Notes: generated from the sequence alone by a model not told the origin. 64,000 bases of DNA from Okapia johnstoni (GCA_024291935.2 CM044317.1:61122730-61186729); one strand, 5' to 3'; positions 10,513-24,672 are shown, numbered from the stretch's first letter. Made by a program: numbers and translations.

Positions 10513-11767
10513 AAGATACAAAAGCAATTGCTTTAGATATGAGCAAATTTACCACTTCATATGATACAGAGAGTTTCAGATAAAAACATTTCCAGGTTGA
10601 TTAATTAGAAACTCAGTAATGTGAACAACTGTTGCTTCCTGTTGCTTCCTGACCTGCATACAAATTTCTCAAGAGGCCAGTCAGGTGGTCTGGTATTCCC
10701 ATCTCTTTCAGAATTTTCCAGTTTATTGTGACCCACAGAGTCAAAGGTTTTGGCATAGTCAATAAAGCAGAAATAGATGTTTTTCTGGAACTCTCTTGCT
10801 TTTTTGATGATCCAGCAGATGTTGGCAATTTGATCTCTGGTTCCTCTGCTTTTTCTAAAACCAGCTTGAACATCTGGAAGTTCACAGTTCACGTATTGCT
10901 GAAGCCTGGCTTGGAGAATTTTGAGCAATACTTTACTAGCGTGTGAGATGCGGGCAATTGTGTGGTAGTTTGAGCATTCTTTGGCATCACCTGTCTTTGG
11001 GATGTGAATGAAAGCTGACCTTTTCCAGTCCTGTGGCCACTGCTGAGTTTTCCAAATTTGCTGGCATATTGAGTGCAGCACTTTCACAGCATCATCTTTC
11101 AGGATTTGAAATAGCTCAACTGGAATTCCATCACCTCCACTAGCTTTGTTCTTAGTGATGCTTCCTAAGGCCCACTTGACTTCACATTCCAGCATGTCTG
11201 GCTCTAGGTGAGTGATAACACCATCGTGATTATCTAGGTTGTGAAGATCTTTTTTGTACAGTTCTTCTGTGTATTCTTGCCACCTCTTCTTAATATCTTC
11301 TGCTTCTGTTAGGTCCATACCATTTCTGTCCTTTATTGAGCCCATCTTTGCATGAAATGTTCCCTTGGTATCTCTAATTTTCTTGAATAGATCTCTAGTC
11401 TTTCCCATTCTATTGTTTTCCTCTATTTCTTTCTGTTGATCGCTGAGGAAGGCTTTCTTATCTCTCCTTGCTATTCTTTGGACTCTGCATTCAGATGGGA
11501 ATATCTTTCCTTTTTTCCTTTGCTTTTTGCTTCTCTTCTTTTCCCAGCTATTTGTAAGGCCTCCTCAGACAGCCATTTTGCTTTTTTGCATTTCATCTTC
11601 TTGGGGATGGTCTTGATCCGTGTCTGCTGTACAACGTTACGAACCTCCATACATAGTTCATCAGGCACTCTGTCTATCAGATCTAGTCCCTTAAATCTAT
11701 TTCTCACTTCCACTGTATAATCATAAGGGATTTGATTTAGTTCATACCTGAATGGTCTAGTGGTTTT

Positions 11768-12323
<556 letters not shown>

Positions 12324-14114
12324 AAGTCTGAATTTGGCAATAACGAGTTCATGATCTGAGCCACAGTCAGCTCCCGGTTAGGAAGCAACAGCTAGAACTG
12401 GACATGGAACAACACACTGGTTCCAAGTAGGAAAAAGAGTACATCAAGGCTGTATATTGTCACCCTGCTTATTTAACTTATATGCAGAGTACATCATGAG
12501 AAATGCTGGGCTGGATGAAGGACAAACTGGAATCAAGTTTGCCGGGAGAAATATCAATAACCTCAGATATGCAGATGACACCACCCTTATGGCAGAAAGC
12601 GAAGATGAACTAAAGAGCCTCTTGATGAAAGTGAAAGAGGAGAGTGAAAAAGTTGGCTTAAAGCTCAACATTCAGAAAACTAAGATCATGGCATCCGGTC
12701 CCATCATGGGAAATAGATGGGGAAACAGTGGAAACAGTGGCTGACTTTAATTTTTTTGGCTCCAAAATCACTCCACATGGTGACTGTAGCCATGAAATTA
12801 AAAGACGCTTAGTCCTTGGAAGGAAAGTTATGACCAAACTAGATAGCATATTAAAAGCAGAGACATTACTTTGCCAACAAAAGTCCATCTCATCAAGGCT
12901 ATGGTTTTTCCAGTAGTCATGTATGGATGTGAGAGTTGGACTATAAAGAAAGCTGAGTGTCGCAGAATTGATGCTTTTGAACTGTGGTGTTGGAAAAGAC
13001 TCTTGAGGGTCCCTTGGACTACAAGGAGATCCAACTAGTCCATCCTAAAGGAAATCAGTCCTGAGTGTTCACTGGAAGGACTGATGTTGAAGCTGAAACT
13101 CCAATACTTTCACCACCTGATGCAAAGAGCTGACTCTTTTGATAAGACCCTGATGCTGGGAAAGATTGATGGCAGGAGGAGAAGGGGACGACAGAGGATG
13201 AGATGGTTGGATGGCATCACTGACTCAATGGAGATGAGTTTGAGTAGACTCCGGGAGTTGGTGATGGACAGGGAGGCCTGGTGTGCTGTGGTCCATAGGG
13301 TCACAAAGTCAGACACGACTGAATGACTGAACTGAACTGATCGTGAACAAAGACCCGGGCTCTTTTCATTTTCTTGTCCTGCCATCCTCAGCATATTGAC
13401 TTTTAACCCTAGACCTGTCCACACACACAGATACAAGGGAGCTAACAGCCCCAAGTGTTACCTCTGTACACAGCTGTTTTAGAAGTGGAAAAGTAGGCTT
13501 CTTCTCATGCAAACCTGTTTAAGAGTGAAAAAAACTTTTCCAGAAGCTTCACCTCACCCCACCCCTCAAAATCCTCTCCTCCTGTCTTAGTCAAAATGGT
13601 GTCATGTGCTTTTGCCTCAATAATCCCTTCGAGGGGATTGGGATTACTGTGATTGGTTTAGATCAATTGTTAGTCACTTTTGGGGACTGGGGGGGTGGGC
13701 AGAACCCCTTGAATCAGTTACCCTCTGGCTCTCTGTTAGCCAGGAACTGTGGGGTGGGGAGAAGGGATGAGTCTTGGATAGATCCCTCTCATGTGCTTAT
13801 TTCATTTTCTGCCCTGATCCAATTTACTAGCCTGGCATATCTTCTGATAGGTAAAATTGCCAGAGCAGGGAAGACAGGATTGCAAATAACATCCCTGAAG
13901 GCTCCCCGGCTTTCTTTGACCTTATTCCATGCTTATTAAGCAGTATTCTCTTGATTAATTATGCTACCTAACTACCTTTATATCTGGTAGGAAGTGCCCT
14001 AGATAGCTGACTGACATAATTAGTACATAAGAGAGGTGTACCACATGTTTTAAATTAATAACTTCATGTTCTGACCTCATATAGCAGTCCCATGTGTGTA
14101 ATTAGAGTAAATAA

Positions 14115-14330
14115 TTTGTTCATCATTCATTCAGCACTTTCTTTATGCTGGGCACTACTCTAGGTGCTAGAAACTCAGAAGTGAATAGAATGCAATTCCT
14201 ACTCTGAGGGCCTGTCTCATTTTTAGGAGCTCACTCCCAAGGGTAACTATTATAGTCACCATTTAGGGAGTGTGTGCCAGGCATGGATTAAGTGCTTTCC
14301 ATGTTTCACAGTCTTACTCCCTATTGCCTT
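14115..14330 (+). repeat. L2-like ancient repeats
   Basis: TCATTCATTCAGCACTTTCT...GGGCACTACTCTAGGTGC and, after it, GTGTGCCAGGCATGGATTAAGTGCTTTCCATG, both following the common mammalian 'size of list, total, most frequent' type consensus of L2/MIR 3' ends. Highly diverged. Confidence 0.55.
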
Positions 14331-14504
14331 TCTGATCTCGTTTCCTGGAGTTTCTTGTTTCTCACTCACTCTGCTTCAGCCAATCTGATCCATGAAATTT
14401 TTCTTTTTTTTTCATGAAATTTTTTTTTTAAGATTTTTCTTCTTGGATGTGGACCATTTTTAAAATCTTTACTGAATTTGTTACCTTATTGTTTCTGTTT
14501 TATG

Positions 14505-14617
14505 TTTTGTTTTTTTGACTGTGAGGCATGTGGGATCTTACTTCCCTGACCAGGGATCCAGCCTGCACCCGCGCGTTGGAAGGCCATGTCTTAACCACTG
14601 GACCACCAGGGAAGTCC
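14505..14617 (-). mobile_element. CHR SINE
   Basis: Minus-strand element: TGAGGCATGTGGGATCTTAC, CCAGGGATCCAGCCTGCACC, and AACCACTGGACCACCAGGGA ending GTCC on the plus strand. Confidence 0.85.
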
Positions 14618-14810
14618 TTCATAAAGTCTTGAAGCAACACTTGAACAATCCTTAACCCAGAATACTTTCCCCCAGTTATTCTCTCATCTCCTTCAGATAT
14701 TGACTCAAATGTTAAATTCACAGAGAAGTTTTCTTTCCAATCATTCTACTTAAACTTTCAACTTCCCAATGCTTCCTATCTTCTTCCCTTTCCCATATCC
14801 ATGCACGCTG

Positions 14811-15003
14811 GGCCTTCCTGATGGCTTAGCATGTAAAAAAAAACAGGAGATTTGGGTTCAATCCCTGGGTTGGGAAGATCCCCTGTTGGAGGAAAATGGC
14901 AATCCATTCCAATATTCTTGATTGAAAAATCCCATGGACAGAGGAGCCTGGCAGGCTACAGTCCAAAGGGCTGTAAAGAGTTGGACATGACTGAGTGACT
15001 TTG
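14811..15003 (+). mobile_element. Bov-tA SINE
   Basis: GGGCCTTCCTGATGGCTTAG start, GGTTCAATCCCTGGGTTGGG, and a Bov-A module ending GTTGGACATGACTGAGTGAC. Confidence 0.88.
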
Positions 15004-15039
15004 TATGCAACACTATACAATGTATTTCATATATTACTT

Positions 15040-15172
15040 TTATCTATTGCCAGACTTCCCCTACCAAATATAAGCTACTTGAGGGCAGGGGATTTTGTCA
15101 ATATCCTTAATGACTACAATCGTACCCAATACATGGTAGGATTCTCAATAAACATGTATATTGAAGGAATGA
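15040..15172 (+). repeat. L2-like 3' end
   Basis: AAGCTACTTGAGGGCAGGGG...ATACATGGTAGGATTCTCAATAAA (given in parts), the usual ancient repeat tail ending in AATAAA plus a TTGAAGGAATGAAT-type terminus. Confidence 0.6.
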
Positions 15173-16153
15173 ATCATTGCCTGAAATAGAGTTGTTATTT
15201 ATACAAGTTGCTCTTGATTACAAAACTAAGAAGTGATAGAACCAGGATTGAACTGCAAGTAGGGGATTGAAATGTGAGTAAGGGATTGAAATTAAAGTAC
15301 ACTTCTAAATTTTCCATATTCTTTGAGTTTCCAGATCTGCAAAGCCAAGTACCAGACTCTGGACCTTAGTAACCCTTGGAGACTTTATCACATCAATAAT
15401 TTGAAAAGGGAAAATTTAACATGAAGAACCGTTAATGTACAACAGGTAGTTAACTAAAAGAAGTGAAGAAGGACTCCAAGAGGTAAAGCAGCATCTATCT
15501 CTAGACAGAAAGAGAGTGGAAAAGAAAGAACTAACAACAGAGGAAGCTCCTCCCTCAACCCCAGGCTAAACTTCAGAACCTCTGAGGAGAGGGTACATGT
15601 GGCCCATTGATGCTGGAAAACCTTGCTGGAGGGTGTTGGTTGACCACAGTGAGCCAAATCCACCAACTGCTGAGTGGAAAATCCCGCCTGAAACAGGAAA
15701 GTCCCTGCCTCTGGGTCTGGCCAAGAAGATTCTCTCTAGTGCCCTCTATCGGCAAAGCCTTAAATAACCCAGCCAGCAATGAAGATAATGTTTACTGGGA
15801 CCCACTCCAGTATCGCAAGGCAGGGCAAAGAAGAGTGGATTTGGAGCTGTAAGACAACCCCTTAATAACTGGCCCACCAAGTGTTTGATGCCCATCTGCC
15901 CCTCCTGTTTCTCATCTCCACAACACAAAAAGTCCACTGGCTTGGATCCTACCTTAGGTATTCTTATATTTTCTTTCCACATGTGATTTGAGAAGTTTCT
16001 CTACTTTTTCTTGTCAGTCCTCTCAGGACTTTCATATATAACCAGATGGGGTGGCAGATGATTCAGCTGAAGAAAGCAATGTTTTGGTTAATTTGGTCTA
16101 CCACTATTTTTTTCAAAACTAATTCCTTCCCAGTGTAATTGTGTACAGAAAGA

Positions 16154-16784
16154 CAGTCCCCAACTGACTTATGGTTTGATTTATGATTTTTCAACTTTAC
16201 TTGGTTCGAAAGTGATATGCATTTAATAGAAATCATACTTGGAACTGCGAATATTGACCTTTTTCTGGGCTACTGATATGCACTATGATACTCTCTCTTG
16301 ATGTTGGGTGGTGGCGATGAGCAGTGGCTCCTCGTGGGCCATGAGATCCCAAAGGTAAACAACCAATACACTTAAAGCCATTCTGTTCCCATACAGCCAT
16401 TCTGTTTTTCACTTTCTGTACAGTCTTCAATAAATGACACGAGTTATTCAACATTTTATCATAAAGTAGATTTTGTGTTAGATGATTTAGCCCAACTGTA
16501 GGCTAATGGAAGTGTTCTGAGCACATTTAAGGTAGACTAGGCTAGGCTAGTTACCTAGTTAGGTAGGTTAGCTGTATTAAGTGCATTTCTGGCTTACAAT
16601 ATTTTCTTTTTGTTTTTTGGCCATACCTCATGACCTGTAGAACTTTCCTAACTAGGGATCAAAACTGCAGTGCAAGTGTGGAGTCTTAACCATTGGATCA
16701 CCAGGGAAGCCCCTTAAAGTATTTTCAACTTATGATGGGTTTGATGGAGCTTAACCTCTCTGTAAATTGAGGAAGACCTGTAAG
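16154..16784. mobile_element. Tigger/pogo-like non-autonomous DNA transposon, split by a SINE
   Basis: Left end ACAGTCCCCAACTGACTTAT, right end GAGGAAGACCTGTA, with related inverted termini. The interior has AGATGATTTAGCCCAACTGT, GGTAGACTAGGCTAGGCTAG and a right part that repeats the left theme (TTTTCAACTTATGATGGGTT). A CHR SINE lies at 16612-16712. No transposase ORF. The superfamily is from remembered consensus; exact subfamily not decided. Confidence 0.65.
16612..16712 (-). mobile_element. CHR SINE inside the Tigger-like element
   Basis: GGCCATACCTCATGACCTGT through AACCATTGGATCACCAGGGA ending AGCCCC. Minus strand. Confidence 0.85.
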
Positions 16785-17861
16785 ATCACAGTTACTATCC
16801 CTGCTGTTTGCACACACTCTACCTGCAGTTTGATTTTTTAGGCTCTGGAATTCATGGATAGTCCCATGATATCCACACGTCTCCTACTGGGAAATGCAGA
16901 CTGCTTCCTTCTGTGCACGGACATAAGGGGATTTGTGCTGTTCTCCTGAATAAGTCTACGAAAAGCATCTGAAACTCCTCTCATTATTATTTTAATAAGT
17001 ATAAATTTATTAAAGATTCTCTTTCCCTATGTCTCCAGATCTTTTGCCTGAAAACTAGCAGCCACGTTTCTCCCAATGTTCTGTGGTTTCAATCTTGCCG
17101 AGGGTAAGGATTCAAAATATCATTTTGAAGTCTGCTCCTTTAAAGGCAAAGCCATTTATAGTTTTGCTGCCTGAGCATAATTTTAACCTTTTTGAAAGCA
17201 CCAGGGCTTATTTCAGGGGAGAGGTGAAGCACATTAAAGACAATGGCTTCTCTTGTAGTCTGAACTGAACTATGGTTTGGGTCAGTTTTCTAATTGGTTT
17301 GGATTTTCAGTCCATTAAAAGAAAGCTCTGGTTACATTTTACAGCAGGTCACTAGGCAAAAATCTGCTTCATCTGCACAATGACTGTGGTTCCCTTTCAT
17401 TTGCCTATGTCATTGGAAGACACTTACTCTATGCTGGGCAGCAGAAGCATCCCAGGGAGTTCCCCATTCTTGCAACCACATCAAAGCACTTTATACATCA
17501 CAGAGCCCTGAGGCAGCACACTCAGGTGCACTGGCCGAAGTTCACTTATCCATTTCATTACATCCAACATAAGCCTTGGATCTTGCAAACAGCAGGGTGG
17601 TTTCTGCATTAAGAAATCTGCAGCTCTGGACCCCATACCTCAGTGTAATGTGAAACTCCCAGAAATCTCTGGCCCATGCAGGGAAAGTTCAGACCTCTCA
17701 ACTATAATAGCTAGCTGAAGAATAAGGAGGAAAATCATAGGAACACTGTAGTGCCCATTAGATGGAAAGCATGCTTGCTTGTGCCTGTGATTTGTTATCC
17801 GAAACAGTCTTAGAATGACCAAAAAGTGTGAGGGAGGGGAGAAAAATAATGAGGATTTTTA
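16785..17861. other. Unassigned intergenic sequence
   Basis: No coding signal or repeat family recognised up to the BovB 3' piece. Confidence 0.5.
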
Positions 17862-18412
17862 AAGTTAAATGACACTTGCTCCTTAGAAGAAAAGCTGTGA
17901 CAAATCTAGACAGCATATTAAGAAGCAGAGACATCACTATGCTGACAAAGGTCTGTCTACTCAAAGCTACAGTTGTTCCAGTAGTCACGTACGGATGTGA
18001 GAGTTGGACCATAAAGAAGGCTGAGTGCCAAAGAATTGATTCTTTCGAATTGTAGTGCTGGAGAAGACCCTTGAGAGGCCCTTGGATTGCAAGGAGATCA
18101 AATCAGTCAATCCTAAAGGAAATTAACCCTGCATATTCATTGGAAGTACTGACACTGAAACTGAAGCTCCAATACTCTGGCCACCTGATGCAAAGAGCCG
18201 ACTCACTGGAAAAGACCCTGATGCTGGGAAAGAGTGAGGGTAAAGGGAGAAAGGGGTGGCAGATGATGAGATGGTTCGATAGCATCACCAACTCAATGGA
18301 CATGAGTCTGAACAAGCTCTGGGAGATGGTGAAGGACAGGGAAGCCTTGTGTGCTGCAGTCCATGGGGTCACCAAGAGCTGGACACGACTGAGGGACTGA
18401 ACAACAACAACA
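17862..18412 (+). mobile_element. BovB (RTE) LINE fragment, 3' end
   Basis: Covers the last part of BovB ORF2 (degraded VTYGCESWT-like block near 17990, then [24 protein letters not shown] and MMRWFDSIT) and the 3' tail with ACAACAACAACAG at 18400-18412. Divergent and frameshifted. Confidence 0.88.
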
Positions 18413-18721
18413 GCCTCTGAGCCTGGGGTATTAGTATGGCACCCTGAAAAGTTTACGTGCACGCCAGTATCACGAAAAATAACTATATTAAAAATCACTC
18501 CCAGGCTTCAGAATACATAATCCATAGGTAGAGAAAACTTCCCTTGCCTTTCAGCCCTTTGTGAAGGGGATTTACCTAAATTCCTAAAAGGACACTCAAG
18601 AAGCCAATCTATCAGTGTTTTAAGATTTCAAAGCAAGAATACTGGTAATTTCTTGATTAAACTAAAGAGTCCTAATGCTTTGTGGACAAAAATATATAAA
18701 ATTCGTGTGTTTCCTTGACTA

Positions 18722-18835
18722 AAGTTCCTTACTAAACAGTGATCTTCTTGAGGGCAGGAACCATGCCCTATTCATGTTGGTGTCCTTAGTGCCAGCACTG
18801 TACCCACCTGTGGTCAGCAATCAGTGAATGACTAT
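18722..18835 (+). repeat. L2-like 3' end
   Basis: GATCTTCTTGAGGGCAGGAA, CATGCCCTATTCATGTTGGT and CAATCAGTGAATGACTATGG follow the ancient mammalian L2-type tail. Confidence 0.5.
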
Positions 18836-19142
18836 GGAGGAAACAAAGAAGAAGGAAGTGAAGGAAAGGAAAAAAAGGGAAGGGAAACTTTAATCAGTTG
18901 TAGAGAATGAATGCAATTGAAAGAAAATACTTTAGAAAGAGGGAGAGATGATGGTGGAGCATTACCCTTTCAAGGCTGGAGCTACTTTTCTCTTTCTTCC
19001 ACCCATAGACTCCTTTCTCCTTTGGGGATGTTTTTCTTGTCCTCCAATGCATTTTAGAGGCTCCTATGCCCTTTCACAGCTTTGTAGAATAATTTTTTAC
19101 TGGAGTAAAGGGAGCAATGTGGGACACCATTAAGTCTTGCCT

Positions 19143-19347
19143 GGGCTTCCTTGGTGGCTCAGTAGTAAAGAATCCGTATGTCATGCAGAAGATGCAGGAG
19201 ACCTGGGTTCGATCACTGGGTTGGGAAGATCCCCTGGAGAAGGCAGTGGCAACCCACTTCAGTATTCTTGCCAGGAAAATCTCATGGACAGAGGAGCCTG
19301 GCGGGCTACAGTCCATGGGGTCGCAAAGAGTCGGACACGACTGAAAT
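19143..19347 (+). mobile_element. Bov-tA SINE
   Basis: GGGCTTCCTTGGTGGCTCAG start, GGTTCGATCACTGGGTTGGG, and GTCGGACACGACTGAAATGG near the end. Little diverged from consensus, so relatively young. Confidence 0.92.
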
Positions 19348-20349
19348 GGCTGAGCACGGGTTGTTCCTTGCTGCCCATGCCACTCAGTCCGTCACGGTGT
19401 GACCTGAGGAAAAGGCAGGCATCTTTTTGTGGTTTAATTTCTCAGAGAATTATCCTCATGAGGCACATGGGATAAATGTTTGTAAAGAAATGAAAGCTTT
19501 TCAGATTTAAAAAAAAGGGCTAAGTAAGGGCAAAGTCTTATTAGAGACAATACACTTGATGCACATTACTGAGAATGGGGTCTTTTGTGGGCAATGCAAA
19601 TGATTTTTGTGTTAGTAACAGTTTCATAATGCTAATTTATAACATATTCTTAAAGCCTCAATGAAACATGAATGCATTTCTTTGACTTTATGTTTTAAAA
19701 GAAGCCTCGTTTTAAGAATGTAATTGATAATTACACTGCCCTTTTCATAGACCTGATAATAAAATACTGTGTACTTTTTCCCACACTTATAAAAATACAG
19801 CACTTGATTTCAGAATAATTTTTCTTAGACCATCTTTCAAAAGCAAATGATATTTATAGTGTAACCTTAAGTATATAACATTAATTAGTTAAGATTTCCC
19901 ATTAGGTGTGACTCTTTTTTGTGTGGCTTCAGAAAATAATAAATGAATTTTTAGGTGCTAAATGTCTGCATCTTCGCCACAGCTGTTGTCTTGCTGGGTT
20001 ATCTCTTGGTGAAGGACATTATCAGCCTTTCAGAGCCCATGCTGAAACCTGGGAGCCACTAATAACTCTTCTTTCCTTTTCTCATCCCTAATACTACTGG
20101 GAATTCATATTCCCATCAATAAACTCCTCACTATGCATATTCTTATATTTGATGAAATTAAATCATGCACTATTTATCTAATATTTTATACCTTATAAAT
20201 AAAATTTCAGATGAGGTAAAATTGAGAAAAACAATAATTTTTAAAAATTGTTTTTAATAGCACAAAAGCAATTTTCTTACAAATTACAGAAATTTGTCCA
20301 TGTACTTTTTGAGCCCTTATTATTAAACATTTTACTTTTAAAAAAGTTA

Positions 20350-20740
20350 TTGCAGCTGAACGTTTTAATTTAGAGATAACATGCAGGGAGAAAAGGCAAA
20401 TCATGAGTGTCCAGCTTGATGAATTTTCACAAAGTGAACATAGGTGTGTAACTGTGTAACTTGAATTAGGAGCAGGAAATAGAACATGACCAGCGCCTCC
20501 GAAGCTCCCTTTGTACCTTCTCCTGGTCACTATACCCCTCCCCCCATTGCCAAAGATAGCCACTAGCCTGACCTCTGACACCATAGTTGAGTTTTACTTG
20601 TTTTGAACTTTATATGACCGAAGTCAAATAGCTTATCCTCCTTATGCCTGGCCTTTTGTGCTCAATATGAAGTTTCTGAGATTGTGAGTAACAATATTGT
20701 TACTTAAATATCTTGCTACTTTTATAATGATTTATTTTTA
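20350..20740 (+). mobile_element. L1 3'UTR fragment (older L1 type)
   Basis: CCAGCTTGATGAATTTTCAC, AAAGTGAACATAGGTGTGTA, GAAATAGAACATGACCAGCG and ACACCATAGTTGAGTTTTAC are phrases of an old L1 3'UTR. The antisense 125-codon ORF at 20207-20584 is spurious. Confidence 0.65.
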
Positions 20741-22976
20741 TAAATCATGTATTCACTCATGAGGGTGAGTTTGACTTAAATTAGATAATATAATCCATGA
20801 ACCCACTTACTTAACTGGGTACATGTCTGCTACAATATACACTTTAAAGTACCTGAGGTGAATGCTCTCACAGTGTTACTAAATTAAGTCATATAGAACT
20901 TAGTTGTGCCCTAGTCCTTGCCGAGGCGCTCTGCTTGGCAGCAGAAAGTTCTTTTTTTCATTCAGCGGGGAGCAGGCAATAATAGTACAAGTTTTATTCA
21001 GTGGCCATCTTGTTCACAGATATCCCTTCAAACTTTCTAAATCATCAGCAATCCCTTTATCTACCGACTGAGTACAAAAACCTGGCATTCAAGAAACTAT
21101 ATCATTTTGCTTTTAATTATCTTTCCAGACTTATTTTTCATTATGTCCAGTACATGGATACTGCACTGTAGTCAAATAACACAGACCAGATGAATTCCAA
21201 CTTCTAGATCCCTGATGCCTGCATTCTTCTTTCTCATTCATCCAATTCTTCTAGTACTTTCAAGCTCACTTCATTTTCTGTGAAACATTTCTTGACCTTT
21301 CCAGACCATTCTTACCTCTTCTTGTGGCATTTATTGTCCTGAGCACTCATTTGGTACATAATTTATGCCCCTTTGTTATTTAAATACATGATTTTATACA
21401 TTTGGGTTTTGTCTCCTCAGTAAATGTTTGATGATGGTACAAATCTAGAGTAGTGAATGCTGCTTCAAATTCTAGGAAATAAAAGAGTTACCACATCCAT
21501 CAGTGAATCTACTTTCTTAAGAAGTCACTTATGCCCTTGAATAAAATCCTGACACCTAAATGGAGAGTCAGTACATTAAAAGGTCACTAATTCAGCTGCC
21601 TGGGAGCATTCCTATGACTGATAGAACTTTGGACCAAATTGGCCAGATCTTTTGTTCAGAGCCAAATGTATTTTTCTGTTTGTTTGCTTTTGGAGTTAAA
21701 GTCTATGACAAGAAATATAGTATATTTATTTTTATTCAGAAGTTCCTAGATATATATACTTTTGTCTGCTCATTCCTTCTCCAGAGGGAGGTATGGATGA
21801 GACTTAGCCCCCGAATTACCAAGTTTCATATTGGATAGAATTTTCATTTCTCAGTCATGGTTCTTAATATCATATTGGAACATGTTTTAAGGCAAGTTGT
21901 AATCTATTATTTATATTTAATAAAAACGACTCCTTAGTTCATCACAATTTCACATGTAGGTTTCTGCCCCCGAACCTTCTAAGAATCTGAGGTTATGGAA
22001 TCACTGCTGGCAGGACCATTGCTAGCATTTCTCTGACTTTGCCCTTTACAGCTTTTACTGCGAGCATGAAATGCTCTCATACGCTTTGAGGCAATCTAAT
22101 TATGATGTTGACTTTTCCTTTTGTCCTCCTCAGCTCTAATATCTTCAAATGATAGCTCTTATTACTTCTGTTAGTGAGAGTGGCCATATTTTCCTGCAAC
22201 CAGGTTCATTCTTCTTAATGAAGAGAAGCTTTCTCCATGAGTATTCTTCTAAAATGAAGCCTGGACACTTTCTTCAGGACAGAAGTTAAACTAGCTAGTC
22301 CACAGTTTTCCGAATCCAGAGCATCCCCAGGCCTTTTTATTGTTACCTAATTTCAGTTCCTCAAGAATTTCTCCTGAATTCTTGCCTGATATCATTCCAA
22401 TTAAGTCACCTTGGTGTTTAAGCGCTGTGCTAAGAATTTGGCCAATCAGGGCTTCTAAAATTAAGTTAGCACTAATTCTGACAACATGACTAGTAAATGT
22501 TGATGCTGTAATCTAGTTCATTCTTTTGTTTTATGAGCAAATGAGCCTTGGAAGGGACATAGAGATGGTTTCCACTACCTGCTTGCTGGAGCTGATGCAC
22601 TTCGGATTTCCTAAAGAGCAGTTTGAAATAAAGTCAGGCAGAGTATGTTAAAAGTAGCTAGCTTGTTTACTTCTTTCGAGTTAAACTCTTTTTCTTTCTC
22701 ATCTTTAGTGTAATGGTCCATCACCAGACTGGAGTTAAGTAGCATGCAGTGTGTTCACTGGCATCACCCTTCCATCTGCTTTTTGTCTGCTTTGGGCAAG
22801 TTTCCCCAAACAATTCAGCTTTGTCAGTTTCCACCTCATTTAAATACACTTAAAAAGCTGTGAATGACTGTCCTGAAAAGTCTTCCAAGCTTCCAAATTC
22901 ACCTGCCATTTAAAAATTCTTTTTTTCCCTCATTTTAACTTTTGTAATTCTTCTTTTTACAAGGCCCTCTGAAAGT
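20741..22976. other. Unassigned intergenic sequence
   Basis: A weak L2-like stretch may be present at 21240-21400. Otherwise nothing recognised; the 92-codon ORF at 21560-21838 has no family signature. Confidence 0.45.
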
Positions 22977-23172
22977 ATTAGCTGATCAGTCGTGTCTGAC
23001 TTTTTGTGACCCCAAGGGTTGTAGCCCACCAGGCTCCTCTGTCCATGGAATTCTCCAGGCAAGAATACTGGAGTGGGTTGCCATTTCCTTCTCCAGGGGA
23101 TCTTCCTGACCCAGGGATTGAACCTGGGTCTCCTGCATTGCAGGTGGATTACTGTCTGAGCCACCAGGAGGG
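22977..23172 (-). mobile_element. Bov-tA SINE
   Basis: Plus strand reads CAGTCGTGTCTGACTTTTTG to CTGTCTGAGCCACCAGGAGG, the reverse of a Bov-tA. Confidence 0.9.
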
Positions 23173-23596
23173 TTACAAGGGTCTATGAAATTATTTAAAA
23201 AAGAATCCCAGTAGCATTTGGCCCTCTATTTCTTTTATATCTGCCTCACCTTTGGTCTTATACATGATTAAAAGAAAAATCATCTACTTTCAAACATTTG
23301 TTTTTTGCCTAAGTTTTGAGCTTTTTCAGTGTTATTTTCCACTATTTGCTTATGTGGGAAATTTTTTTTCTAACATTCTATTTTCTTGTAGCATATGAAA
23401 ATAGAGTAAAAAAAAGTATGAGTTTGGGGTAGCAAATATCCTGATTAACAGATAAATCTTGTCAGTTCTTTTCACCAGGATGGATGCAATCTTTAGGCCT
23501 ATAAACATTTTTCATGCTGAAAATATATGAGATGTGGGTCCAAGAAAAAAGTGCATTTCTGATGAAAGAAAGAACCTCTGCATAAGCGATAGGATG

Positions 23597-23812
23597 AGCT
23601 TCCCTAGTGGCTCAGATGGTAAAGAATATGCCTGCAATGTGGGAGTTCCGGGTTTGATCCCTGGGTTGGGAAGATCCCCTGGAGCAGAGAATGGCTACCC
23701 ACTCCAGTATTCTTGCCTAAAGAATTCCATGGACAGAGGAGCCTGGCAGTCAGTCTACAGTTTATGGATCGCAAAGAGTGGGAAAGGACTGAGTGACTAA
23801 CACGTTCACTTT
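23597..23812 (+). mobile_element. Bov-tA SINE
   Basis: AGCTTCCCTAGTGGCTCAGA start, GGGTTTGATCCCTGGGTTGG, ending GGAAAGGACTGAGTGACTAA. Confidence 0.9.
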
Positions 23813-24050
23813 CAAGCTATGGGCTACATTAACAAAAAAGACACTGAGGATAACTATACATTCAGAACTGTGCTAGGCATTGTGGAGACATGATTTACAC
23901 CAACTTAGAGTTGGAGTTAGAGGAACAAGACTTTGATGTGGACATTTAAATGACAATATAAGATAATAAGTCACAAGGAACTACTGGGAAGGATTGGCAA
24001 GAGTGGATTGTGAGTCATTGGGTGAGAATGGTCACGGTTGTCTCCACGAA

Positions 24051-24111
24051 ACCATCCATCATTAGTCCTCTTTTTCCTGGGTGATTCCCTGGTCCAGTAA
24101 AACCTCATGCC
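24051..24111 (+). repeat. 61 bp local direct repeat, copy 1
   Basis: ACCATCCATCATTAGTCCTC...CTCATGCC; matches 25006-25066 without gaps, 54 of 61 positions the same. Confidence 0.88.
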
Positions 24112-24411
24112 AATTGACAGTGGACACTACAGCAGAGTTTTGTGTGATGGGAAGATACAAGTAGGCAAAGGGCAAGGAAGAAGGTCTCTTGGGCGGGACA
24201 GCAGTGGGAGTGAGGTCTAGCAGAAGATGTGGCAGATTCTGATGGGTACTGTTGCTGTCAGCTGGAGTGGGATCTAATTTAAAAAAAAGCACTTGGGGCT
24301 ACATCATGGAGGACCTTGATTGGAAACCTAAGGAATTTGGAGTTTATCTTTCGAATAATAAGAAATTATTGGATAAATCATTAATTTCTTTGTACTTCAG
24401 TTTACTGTAAA

Positions 24412-24672
24412 GTTTGCTGCTGCTGCTAAGTCACTTCAGTCATGTCCGACTCTGTGCGACCCCATAGATGGCAGCCCACCAGGCTCCCCTGTCCCTGGGA
24501 TTCTCCAGGCAAGAACACTGGAGTGAGTTGCCATTTCCTTCTCCAATGCATGAAAATGAAAAGTGAAAGTGAAGTTGCTCAGTCATATCCGACTCTTAGT
24601 GACCCCATGGACTGCAGCCTACCAGGCTCCTCCATCCATGGGATTTTCCAGGCAAGAGTACTGGAGTGGTTG
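24412..24672 (-). mobile_element. BOV-A2 SINE (Bov-A dimer)
   Basis: Two Bov-A modules in tandem on the minus strand (plus: GCTGCTGCTAAGTCACTTCA... then GTTGCTCAGTCATATCCGAC...), ending GGCAAGAGTACTGGAGTGGT. Confidence 0.9.

Larger units (their letters stand above)
13351..16153. other. Intergenic sequence between BovB and Tigger-like element
   Basis: Contains the L2-like, CHR and Bov-tA pieces listed. The remainder (13351-14110, 15180-16150) shows no gene; ORFs up to 111 codons lack any recognisable motif. Confidence 0.45.

Noticed and set aside
20207..20584. 125-codon minus-strand ORF
   Set aside because: Antisense to an old L1 3'UTR.
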